This document shows, in pieces, positions 6,092 through 11,772 of a stretch of DNA of 13,199 nucleotides. Below the pieces are notes generated by a model that saw only the letters and a program-made list of their open reading frames with translations, was not told the DNA's origin and did no database searches. The DNA is from Kiritimatiellia bacterium (GTDB lineage: Bacteria; Verrucomicrobiota; Kiritimatiellia; RFP12; UBA1067). Positions within the stretch are counted from its first letter, which is position 1. The number at the start of each line of letters is the position of its first letter. The stretch is taken from assembly GCA_016303225.1 (NCBI GenBank), contig JAEDMC010000069.1, positions 1-13,199 on the forward strand, written 5' to 3'. The translations under genes and the position numbers were made by a program.

Positions 6092-7228
6092 CTACTTCGC
6101 CTTCATCTGCAGCCAGGCCTCGACGAACGGCTGGATCGCGCCATCCATCACGGCATTGACGTCGCTCGTCTCGTACTCGGTGCGAAGGTCCTTCACCATC
6201 GTGTACGGACAGAAGACGTAGGAACGGATTTGCGAGCCCCAGCCGTTTTCGGACTTTGCGCCATAGAAGCGATCCATCTCGGCCTTCTTCTGGTCTTCGT
6301 AGTACTCGTAAAGCTGGGCGCGCAGCATGTTCATCGCCTTTTCCTTGTTCATGTGCTGCGAGCGTTCCTTCTGACAAGCGACGACGATGCCCGTCGGGAG
6401 GTGCGTGAGACGCACCGCCGAGTCCGTCTTGTTGACGTGCTGGCCACCCGCGCCGCCGGACCGGTAGGTGTCGATGCGGAGGTCTTCGTCCTTAATCTCG
6501 ACGTCAATGTCGTCGGCGATCTCAGCGACCGTCTCCATCGAGGCAAAGGACGTCTGACGGCGCTTGTTCGCGTCAAACGGCGAGATGCGCACGAGACGGT
6601 GAATACCGCGCTCGGCCTTAAGCATGCCGTAGGCGTACGGACCCTCGACGCGGAAATAGACGTCCTTGAGCCCCGCCTCTTCGCCTTCCTGCCGGTCGTA
6701 TTCTTCGACCTTCCAGCCCTGGCTTTCGGCATAGCGCTGGTACATGCGATAGAGCATGGAAACCCAGTCGCAGGCTTCGGTGCCGCCCTGCCCCGCGTGA
6801 AGCTTCACGAACACATTGTACTGGTCGAACTTGCCGCCGAGGAGCGACTGCAGACGGAGTTTGCCAAAGTACTCGTCGGCCTTCGCACATTCCGCGAGCG
6901 TGTCCTTGAGCGCTGTCTGCTGCGCGAGGCCCTCCTCCATCTCGGCGAGCTCCAGCATCACGCCCGCATCCTCGACCGTCTTCGTGAGGGACGTGAACGG
7001 CACGACGTACGCGCGCTCCGCGTTCGTCGCCGCGATGACCTCCTTGGCCTTCGCCTGGTTGTTCCAGAAATCGCCCGAAGCCTGTTGCTCCTCAAGCGCG
7101 GCCAGTTTCTGACGGCGCTCGTCGATCTTGATGTAGTCGGCCATCTCGCCGACCTTACGCTTCAGCTCTTCGATTCTCTGCCGGACCTCTTCGACTTCCA
7201 ACAGCTTCTCTTTGCTCTCTTCTGCCAT
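6092..7228 (-). CDS. prfB: Peptide chain release factor 2 (RF2)
   Basis: RF2 ends translation at UGA and UAA by hydrolysing peptidyl-tRNA in the ribosome. The 378 residues are close to the family norm (about 365). An N-terminal coiled-coil domain is followed by the codon-reading motif SPF at residues 216-218 (RLVRISPFDANKRRQTSF) and the catalytic GGQ at 261-263 in YRSGGAGGQHVNKTDSAVR. SPF, not the PxT of RF1, identifies RF2. The gene is open from its ATG without the in-frame UGA and +1 frameshift that autoregulates many bacterial prfB genes. That is consistent here with abundant TGA stops in neighbouring genes being read normally. It heads the operon prfB-DUF721-solute-binding protein-tsaB and has its own extended -10 promoter. 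Confidence 0.97.
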   Translation of the reverse strand: MAEESKEKLLEVEEVRQRIEELKRKVGEMADYIKIDERRQKLAALEEQQASGDFWNNQAKAKEVIAATNAERAYVVPFTSLTKTVEDAGVMLELAEMEEGLAQQTALKDTLAECAKADEYFGKLRLQSLLGGKFDQYNVFVKLHAGQGGTEACDWVSMLYRMYQRYAESQGWKVEEYDRQEGEEAGLKDVYFRVEGPYAYGMLKAERGIHRLVRISPFDANKRRQTSFASMETVAEIADDIDVEIKDEDLRIDTYRSGGAGGQHVNKTDSAVRLTHLPTGIVVACQKERSQHMNKEKAMNMLRAQLYEYYEDQKKAEMDRFYGAKSENGWGSQIRSYVFCPYTMVKDLRTEYETSDVNAVMDGAIQPFVEAWLQMKAK

Positions 7229-7238
7229 AACGTCGAAT

Positions 7239-7247
7239 ATTATATCA
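7239..7247 (-). promoter_or_regulatory. Extended -10 promoter of prfB
   Basis: Minus-strand TGA plus a perfect TATAAT (7244-7239) lies exactly 10 nt before the prfB ATG, the same spacing as at glnS. No convincing -35 at 17-18 bp. A repeat element (7253-7289) sits directly upstream. Confidence 0.6.
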
Positions 7248-7252
7248 AATCT

Positions 7253-7289
7253 CGTAGTCGGTCACTCAACACCGCGAAGCGGCGACTAC
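7253..7289. repeat. Intergenic repeat H, copy 2 (palindromic)
   Basis: The first 26 bp match 152-177 at 22 of 26. Outer arms GTAGTCG (7254-7260) and CGACTAC (7283-7289) and inner arms CCGC/GCGG around GAA (7272-7282) make a nested hairpin. It ends inside the left arm of the larger palindromic array that follows. Confidence 0.65.
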
Positions 7290-7397
7290 AGCATTTGGGC
7301 ATCTGGGCTTGTGAGCATCTGAGCGAATAGATGCTCGAATGCTCGAAAGCCCGAATGCCCAGATGCTCAATCGCCCAGATGCCCAAATGCTGTAGTC
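7284..7397. repeat. Palindromic octamer array between fumB-like gene and prfB
   Basis: Arms 7284-7308 and 7373-7397 are a perfect 25-bp inverted repeat enclosing 64 nt. From 7291 to 7394 the DNA divides into thirteen 8-bp units in perfect phase: the first five read GCATCTGR-like, the remaining eight are the inverted form ATGCYCRA. An inner hairpin pairs 7313-7320 with 7329-7336. The right arm is translated as the last codons and stop of the beta-subunit gene. Confidence 0.9.
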
Positions 7398-7990
7398 ACA
7401 AGCGAGGACACGACTTTCTGCGACGTTTCGCGGACAGCGTCAAAAAGGGAGCATCCGTGCGCGTCCATCGCGACCACGCCACGGAAGTCGACGACGTCGA
7501 GATGCCACACGGCTTCTGCCGCACCAAACTCCCCAAGCATTGACACCCCGGCCACCTTCTTAACGGCATCGGCGTAAATCGCACCACCGCCGCCAACCGC
7601 CTGCACGTAGACGCAACCGTGCTTCTTCATCGCCGCCAAGGTCTTCGCATCCATCCCGCCCTTGCCGATGATGATTCGCACACCAGATTTTGCGATGAAG
7701 TCAGGCTCGTATGGATTCTCGCGCACGCTCGTCGTCGGTCCTGCGGCGACCACGGAATAATTGTTCGATTGTTCGGATTGTTCGATTGTTAGATTGGCGT
7801 CCCGAATCACTACGGGCCCGCAATGGTAGAGGGCGCCATCGCGAAAGTCGACCGGCAGCTTGCCGCCGTCAGCGAAGAACTTGTGGAACTTGTCGCGTCC
7901 CGTGTAGATGCGCCCGGTAATCGATACCGCCTCGCCCGCCTTCAGCGCACGGATGGCCTTTTCCGAAAAAGGATAACTCAATCTAATCAT
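7367..7990 (-). CDS. Fe-S hydro-lyase beta subunit (class I fumarase / tartrate dehydratase type)
   Basis: The smaller subunit of a two-chain, oxygen-sensitive hydro-lyase that interconverts fumarate and malate, or dehydrates tartrate. Family segments: LKAGEAVSITGRIYTGRDKFHK near the N-terminus, DGALYHCGPVV, AAGPTTSVRENPYEP, IIGKGGMDAKT, GCVYVQAVGGGGA and FGAAEAVWHLDVVDFRGVVAMDAHG. The ATG at 7990 matches the family N-terminus; the frame continues upstream to 8041 but those codons lie in a palindromic repeat. The protein has 207 residues. Residues 67-77 (TIEQSEQSNN region) come from an octamer repeat, and residues from 198 plus the stop come from the right arm of the 7284-7397 array. It follows the alpha subunit by 54 bp. 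Substrate choice (fumarate or tartrate) cannot be decided from the sequence; fumarate is likelier as a core enzyme. Confidence 0.9.
   Translation of the reverse strand: MIRLSYPFSEKAIRALKAGEAVSITGRIYTGRDKFHKFFADGGKLPVDFRDGALYHCGPVVIRDANLTIEQSEQSNNYSVVAAGPTTSVRENPYEPDFIAKSGVRIIIGKGGMDAKTLAAMKKHGCVYVQAVGGGGAIYADAVKKVAGVSMLGEFGAAEAVWHLDVVDFRGVVAMDAHGCSLFDAVRETSQKVVSSLVTTAFGHLGD
7760..7792. repeat. Octamer array inside the beta-subunit gene
   Basis: Units ATTGTTCG, ATTGTTCGG, ATTGTTCG, ATTGTTAG on the plus strand. The second unit has one extra G, which changes the reading phase within the array, yet the gene stays open. It is the same octamer as in tsaB (3916-3947). Confidence 0.85.
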
Positions 7991-8024
7991 ATCAAGATTC
8001 CCAATATCAACTGTTGCTTCGCGA

Positions 8025-8081
8025 AACCGCAAAGAACACAAAGATCACAAAGCTTTGCGTTTCTTTGCGTTCTCTGTGGTT
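8025..8081. repeat. Palindromic CACAAAG/CAGAG-type repeat at the alpha-beta junction
   Basis: Arms 8025-8044 and 8062-8081 pair at 17 of 20 positions, all three mismatches being transitions. Units of about 9 bp (ACACAAAGA, TCACAAAGC) repeat within it. It covers the alpha-subunit stop codon and encodes that protein's last dozen residues. Similar CACAGAG-type repeats are scattered in many environmental genomes. Confidence 0.75.
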
Positions 8082-8971
8082 CCCGAAGGACCTTGCCCTC
8101 TAAGTTCAATCGTGCGTCGACGGCAGGCCCAGCACATATAGGCGACGGTGACGAAAAACGACGCGGGCACGCGCGGACGCGACGCGATCTTGACGCCAAG
8201 GAGCGTGGTCTTGCCGCCGAGTCCCATCGGACCGATGCCCAAGGTGTTCGCTTCCTTGAGGATTCGCTTCTCCAGTTTCCTCAATTCCTCATTTTTGATT
8301 CCCAATTCCTCATTTGCGTCCAACGGACGCAAAAGCTGCTCCTTCGCAACTTCAAAACCCGTCGCGCGATCGCCGCCGATGCAAACGCCGAGGATCCCCG
8401 GCGCACAGCCGTAGCCCTGGATCTTCTGCACCGCATCAAGGAGACACTTGCGCACACCCGCGAGGTCACGTCCCGCGCCCAGCGTCGAATCGGGCAACGA
8501 ATACTGTCGCGACATGTTCTCGCTGCCGCCGCCCTTCATGACCAGAGTCACCGTCGGACTTGAAGTTCCAGAAGAGCTAGAACTTCTAAAATCACTGGAC
8601 CTATCGACATAATGGATCACCGGCGCGCCCTCGGTCACATTGTCGTCATACGACTTGCCGGTGATCGAATCGATCGTGTTCTTGCGCAAATAGCCTTTCG
8701 CAGTCGCGAGCGCGACCGCCTTCTTGAGCACATTCGGCGTGACCTTGCGCCTGAGGCGCTCGTCGACGAAAAACGTGAGCGTGCCGGTATCCTGACAAAG
8801 AGGAGTTCCGCGCTTCTTTGCGATTGCGCAATTGTCGAGGATCGTCTTCAGGACAACTGCCGCGGACGAACCCTTCGCCTCCTTGCGCAGCGCCGCCTTC
8901 AGCGCTTTCAGGACATCGTCCGGAAGCGAAGAGCTCGTTTCACGGATAAGCTCTAAAATTTTTTTAGTCAT
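8045..8971 (-). CDS. Fe-S hydro-lyase alpha subunit (class I fumarase / tartrate dehydratase type)
   Basis: The larger, [4Fe-4S]-binding subunit, 308 residues. Likely cluster ligands are the Cys in GTPLCQDTGT (residue 59), in YGCAPGILGVCIGGDR (189) and in AYMCWACRRR (280), all at the family's positions. MKGGGSENMSR and GIGPMGLGGKTTLLGVKI are also diagnostic. Two in-frame ATGs lie 6 nt apart (8977 and 8971); 8971 is preferred because a TAGATT hexamer ends 9 nt before it. Three repeat-derived stretches are translated: residues about 129-137 (a Ser-rich hairpin), about 219-230 (an NEELGIK duplication) and the tail from about 297. The start lies 54 bp after the acyltransferase stop. The beta subunit follows, as in archaeal and many bacterial two-chain fumarases. 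Confidence 0.9.
   Translation of the reverse strand: MTKKILELIRETSSSLPDDVLKALKAALRKEAKGSSAAVVLKTILDNCAIAKKRGTPLCQDTGTLTFFVDERLRRKVTPNVLKKAVALATAKGYLRKNTIDSITGKSYDDNVTEGAPVIHYVDRSSDFRSSSSSGTSSPTVTLVMKGGGSENMSRQYSLPDSTLGAGRDLAGVRKCLLDAVQKIQGYGCAPGILGVCIGGDRATGFEVAKEQLLRPLDANEELGIKNEELRKLEKRILKEANTLGIGPMGLGGKTTLLGVKIASRPRVPASFFVTVAYMCWACRRRTIELRGQGPSGTTENAKKRKAL
8283..8315. repeat. In-frame direct repeat inside the alpha-subunit gene
   Basis: AATTCCTCATTT occurs at 8283-8294 and again at 8304-8315, a 21-bp period equal to seven codons. It gives the duplicated peptide NEEL...NEEL between conserved segments. Confidence 0.8.
8562..8586. repeat. Small palindrome inside the alpha-subunit gene
   Basis: GAAGTTCCAG (8562-8571), a 5-nt loop, and CTAGAACTTC (8577-8586) pair at 9 of 10 positions, with one G-T. 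It encodes part of a Ser-rich loop (RSSSSSGTSS) just before the conserved GGGSENMS segment. Confidence 0.7.
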
Positions 8972-8980
8972 TATCATTTT

Positions 8981-8986
8981 AATCTA
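8981..8986 (-). promoter_or_regulatory. Possible -10 box of the alpha-subunit gene
   Basis: Minus-strand TAGATT (4 of 6 to consensus) ends 9 nt before the ATG at 8971, a spacing like that at glnS, prfB and the ydbH-like gene. There is no clear -35 and no Shine-Dalgarno. Confidence 0.3.
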
Positions 8987-9025
8987 TGCACATTCCGTTC
9001 AAACGAAATCTGTTTCACTTCTTCC

Positions 9026-9658
9026 TCATGCAACGGGCTTCGCGGGACTGCCAAACACCGTGACGCCATCCCTGACATTCAGGAGAACCGTCGAACCCGC
9101 GCCGACGACGGCCCCCGCCCCGATCGTCTTGCGCGGCGTCACCACCGAGCCCGGATAGACGATTGCGCCTTCGCCAAGACGGACCGAGCCGCCTAGCGAG
9201 CAAAGCGCATAAACGTGAGAATAGTCCTCGAGCACCGTGTCGTGTCCGATGGACGCGTTGTGAAAGACCGCGACGTGTTCACCGACATGAACATCCGCCG
9301 TCAGGACCACGTTATGCGCGACAAAGGAGCCGACGCCGACAATGACATTGGGACCCAGAAACGCCGTACGATGAACGATGGAGATGAACTGTCCGCCGCG
9401 CTCGGCAATCAGCTTCACGCAATGCCGACGACTCGAGATGCTGCCGAGCGCCGTGATGAAGACATCGTCCGATTCGGGAACGTAGGTCTCGGGCGAACCG
9501 ATAATCGAAGGGTATCCAGCAAAGCCGTTCAGCGCATCAGCGTTGCCATCCAGGTAGCCCTTCACGTCGAACTCGGTTCCGTAGCCAACAGAGCCCAACG
9601 CCGCGCCATACATTTCGCGTCCGTATCCGCCTGCTCCGATGATCACGAGATGTTTCAT
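9026..9658 (-). CDS. PglD/NeuD-type sugar acyltransferase
   Basis: A 210-residue enzyme of the sugar O/N-acetyltransferase family with an N-terminal nucleotide-sugar-binding half and a C-terminal left-handed beta-helix. The N-terminus HLVIIGAGGYGREMY has the Gly-rich loop. FHNASIGHDTVLEDYSHVY carries the expected catalytic His (about residue 139) followed by an acidic residue, and hexapeptide repeats run from about residue 100 to the GSPAKPVA end. These enzymes use acetyl-CoA to acylate an amino or hydroxyl group of a nucleotide sugar in glycan synthesis. The start overlaps the acyl carrier protein stop as ATGA, so translation is probably coupled. That suggests, but does not prove, an acyl chain delivered from the carrier protein instead of CoA. 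The gene closes the five-gene operon. Confidence 0.9.
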   Translation of the reverse strand: MKHLVIIGAGGYGREMYGAALGSVGYGTEFDVKGYLDGNADALNGFAGYPSIIGSPETYVPESDDVFITALGSISSRRHCVKLIAERGGQFISIVHRTAFLGPNVIVGVGSFVAHNVVLTADVHVGEHVAVFHNASIGHDTVLEDYSHVYALCSLGGSVRLGEGAIVYPGSVVTPRKTIGAGAVVGAGSTVLLNVRDGVTVFGSPAKPVA

Positions 9659-9894
9659 AAACCGTCGACTCCCGCCAGTTTCGCCAGATCGCGGACCGTT
9701 TTCGCGGCTTTGAGGTCTGCCGCGGTCACTTTCTGTCCGTACTCGAGATCAATCATCACCATCGTCGAAAAGCCGACGAGCGAACTCCACATCGGCACAG
9801 CGCGAAAATCATCGTCCAGTGCTACGGAAGGCACTTCCAGCACTTCGGCAATGCGCTCGAGGAATTTCTGCAACTCCGTTTCCATATCGTTCAT
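9655..9894 (-). CDS. Acyl carrier protein
   Basis: A 79-residue ACP that carries acyl groups on a phosphopantetheine arm. The four-helix pattern is visible: ETELQKFLERIAEVLEV, then WSSLVGFSTMVMIDLEYGQ and ending LKAAKTVRDLAKLAGV. The attachment serine is in WSSL (Ser38, where the usual motif is DSL); the preceding Asp is replaced by Ser. It is diverged from housekeeping AcpP, so it is probably a specialised carrier serving the next gene, a sugar acyltransferase. Two starts are possible: ATG 9894 (9 nt after the upstream stop, no close ribosome site) and ATG 9885. A TATAAT overlaps the first ATG and ends 7 nt before the second, so an internal promoter with a leaderless start at 9885 is conceivable. 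Confidence 0.85.
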   Translation of the reverse strand: MNDMETELQKFLERIAEVLEVPSVALDDDFRAVPMWSSLVGFSTMVMIDLEYGQKVTAADLKAAKTVRDLAKLAGVDGL

Positions 9895-9898
9895 TATA
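9893..9898 (-). promoter_or_regulatory. Possible internal -10 box before the acyl carrier gene
   Basis: A perfect minus-strand TATAAT whose last bases are the first ATG of the gene. It ends 7 nt before the second in-frame ATG (9885). It could be chance, but it matches the promoter spacing elsewhere in the window. Confidence 0.3.
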
Positions 9899-9903
9899 GC
9901 AAT

Positions 9904-11430
9904 TCAATTCTCCGGTGACAACGGACTCAGGCGGAGAAACGAACCCTGCTGCTGGATTGCTCCCAAGCCCGGCGCCGGCTTGGCGTCCTGCCGTCGCATC
10001 GCATAGGCCGGACGCTCTTTCATCAGGCGACGGCAAGTGTCATTATCCGGCTGCCGGTATCCGCCGAAGTTCTCGTAGCACACGATCTTGCGGTCGCCCA
10101 TGGATTCCGGATCGGCCAGCTGCTTGGCAATGAGAGGTGCGCTCACCACCAGATAGCCGTAGAAGACCGCATTCGTCTCCGTTTCCCTCAGAACGGCCTC
10201 GATCGCGCGGTCCGCGCTCTTCTCGTTCATCTTCCAGGGCAGGATCCAATACCTCACTTCATCGCGAAAAGGTATTTTCTCCTTGGCGGACAGCGCATCC
10301 GCGTTGAGCCGCCTGACCGCGGCATCCGCTCCGAAATAAGCGCACGTGGGAAATGCCGCAGCCAGAATCAGAACCATCGCACCAGCCGACAAGCCGAACT
10401 TATCCAGCCGACTGCCGAACACTCGGTCCATGCCGATTGCCGCCAACAGAGCGAAACACGTCAACGTCGGCAAAGCAAAAGTCGCTTGGTCGCCGACGTT
10501 ATAGCGGATGAAAAAAGTAAAGTGAATGACGGCCAACGCAAGGATACAACGAGCGGCGAAATCGCCGGTCTTCCGGGACGAAAACCAAACGCCGACCGGC
10601 AGGAAAAGCCAAAGCGGATTCAAGTAATTCAGCGTATGCAAAGCCATGTTGGCCTTGAACAGCGGCGCCCAGCGTTCGCTGACACCCATCACCTCCTGCG
10701 AAAAATCACCGACAAGCGCGTTCGTCACGGCAAACGGAATGCCGCTTTTCATCGCAGCCGACGCCGTCAGCTGAAGGAAGGGTGCCGCGCCCAAGCAGAA
10801 TGCGGCAACCATCGGCAGCAACCACCAGATGCCAAGCTTGTTCTTCACCGCCCAAACGACAAAGACAACAGCATAGACTGGCCACGCCAGCAAGGCAAAA
10901 TTATGAAAGGACAGGTGAAGCCCCGTTACGGCCGCCAATCCTGTCAGGAGAAGGCCGCGGCGAAACCGTTTCTCCGCTCTCGCGGCAAAAAGCAGCAGGA
11001 GCAGTTCCGTCGTCAGAAAAGCGCTGCTCCACGTATAGACCTCCGCCACAGTCGCCAGCCACCAGAACATGTGGGACGCACCAAGCAAGACCGTCGCCAC
11101 CGAAGCTACGAGAGCTCTCCGCTCGGTCAAATGGAAAAACACCAGTGCCCAGACATTTGCCAGCGCAACGGCCGCACCAAAGGCGCTGACCGCCGTTACG
11201 CCGACAACCGGATTGCCAAAAAGCGCCGTGATCCGCGACGCAAAAGCACACAGCGCAACATAGGCCGGATGCGCGAGCGCGATGCCGAGTCCGATCATGT
11301 CCTCGGCCCGCCAGCGGAAATCCAATGCGCGAAACTGAAAGCCGCCGGAATCCTGCCAGGAAAATCCCGTCTGGAGCGTCAGCAGATACACTGCCAACGC
11401 CAGCAGGAACACCACGGCCCAACGTCGCAT
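9904..11430 (-). CDS. DUF2723 multi-pass membrane protein, GT-C glycosyltransferase-like
   Basis: A 508-residue protein with about ten hydrophobic helices, starting MRRWAVVFLLALAVYLLTLQ. The first loop, TGFSWQDSGGFQFRALDF, has the acidic Asp-Ser-Gly signature of DUF2723, and GLGIALAHPAYVALCAFASRI is the H-P-x-Y segment that follows. DUF2723 proteins are related to lipid-linked GT-C enzymes such as protein O-mannosyltransferases, which use a polyprenyl-phosphate sugar on the periplasmic side; activity in this family is mostly untested. The ATG at 11430 shares one base with the cupin stop (TGATG); a TTG one codon earlier is less likely. The hydrophilic C-terminal 140 residues are probably periplasmic. 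It may transfer a sugar onto a glycan or protein also handled by its operon partners. Confidence 0.85.
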   Translation of the reverse strand: MRRWAVVFLLALAVYLLTLQTGFSWQDSGGFQFRALDFRWRAEDMIGLGIALAHPAYVALCAFASRITALFGNPVVGVTAVSAFGAAVALANVWALVFFHLTERRALVASVATVLLGASHMFWWLATVAEVYTWSSAFLTTELLLLLFAARAEKRFRRGLLLTGLAAVTGLHLSFHNFALLAWPVYAVVFVVWAVKNKLGIWWLLPMVAAFCLGAAPFLQLTASAAMKSGIPFAVTNALVGDFSQEVMGVSERWAPLFKANMALHTLNYLNPLWLFLPVGVWFSSRKTGDFAARCILALAVIHFTFFIRYNVGDQATFALPTLTCFALLAAIGMDRVFGSRLDKFGLSAGAMVLILAAAFPTCAYFGADAAVRRLNADALSAKEKIPFRDEVRYWILPWKMNEKSADRAIEAVLRETETNAVFYGYLVVSAPLIAKQLADPESMGDRKIVCYENFGGYRQPDNDTCRRLMKERPAYAMRRQDAKPAPGLGAIQQQGSFLRLSPLSPEN

Positions 11431-11759
11431 CAAGAATTGATGATGAGCGCCATGAAGACGACGTCTTCCTTGCCGTCCTCGTTGCTGAGGCCGTGGCCGG
11501 AGCCGTCAGGCGTCCAGGTGACGTCGCCCGCCTTGATCGTGCGCTTGACGCCATTGTCGTCGTAGACGCCTTCACCCGAAAGCATGAAATAGCACTCGTT
11601 GTTGCCGTGATGCTCGTGATAGCCGAGAACGGCCCCGGGCGGCAGCGTGACGCGTGCGTAGAGTCCGCACTTGTCCTTCATCTCTGCAGGCGCGAGCAGC
11701 TTCTCCAGTTTCATGCGGCCCTTGCCGCCGCAGGGATTCTCTTCGAACACGACTTCCAT
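11430..11759 (-). CDS. Single-domain cupin
   Basis: A 109-residue beta-barrel protein with both cupin motifs. Motif 1 is GYHEHHGNNECYFMLSG (His48, His50, Glu55), and motif 2 is GDVTWTPDGSGHGLSN (His89), which together make a full 3-His/1-Glu metal site. Such small cupins may be sugar isomerases, dioxygenases or sugar-binding sensors, and nothing here tells which. A GGAGAG 7 nt before the ATG is the clearest Shine-Dalgarno in the window, and the gene starts 13 bp after the glycosidase stop. Placement between a glycosidase and a glycosyltransferase hints at a sugar ligand. Confidence 0.9.
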   Translation of the reverse strand: MEVVFEENPCGGKGRMKLEKLLAPAEMKDKCGLYARVTLPPGAVLGYHEHHGNNECYFMLSGEGVYDDNGVKRTIKAGDVTWTPDGSGHGLSNEDGKEDVVFMALIINS

Positions 11760-11772
11760 TGCGATTCTCTCC
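11760..11772 (-). promoter_or_regulatory. Strong ribosome-binding site of the cupin gene
   Basis: Minus-strand GGAGAG with a 7-nt spacer to the ATG at 11759. It fills the whole 13-bp gap between the glycosidase and cupin genes and shows that Shine-Dalgarno initiation is used inside operons here, in contrast to the promoter-proximal starts. Confidence 0.75.

Noticed and set aside
6092..7228. Programmed frameshift in prfB
   Set aside because: The frame is continuous from ATG 7228 with no early in-frame UGA.
6230..7330. Plus-strand 366-residue open frame opposite prfB
   Set aside because: The minus strand encodes RF2 with SPF and GGQ motifs; the plus frame is a codon-bias shadow.
7253..7397. 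CRISPR array
   Set aside because: Units are 8 bp without spacers, orientation inverts midway, and no cas gene is present.
7991..8041. N-terminal extension of the fumarase beta subunit
   Set aside because: The extra 17 residues are read partly from the palindromic repeat at 8025-8081; family homology starts at the ATG at 7990.
3900..8600. Insertion sequence or transposon
   Set aside because: No transposase gene or target-site duplications are visible; repeats are short and lie inside intact genes.
10486..11565. Plus-strand 359-residue open frame opposite the DUF2723 gene
   Set aside because: Lys/Arg/Gln-rich, spans the cupin boundary, and opposes a coherent multi-pass membrane protein.
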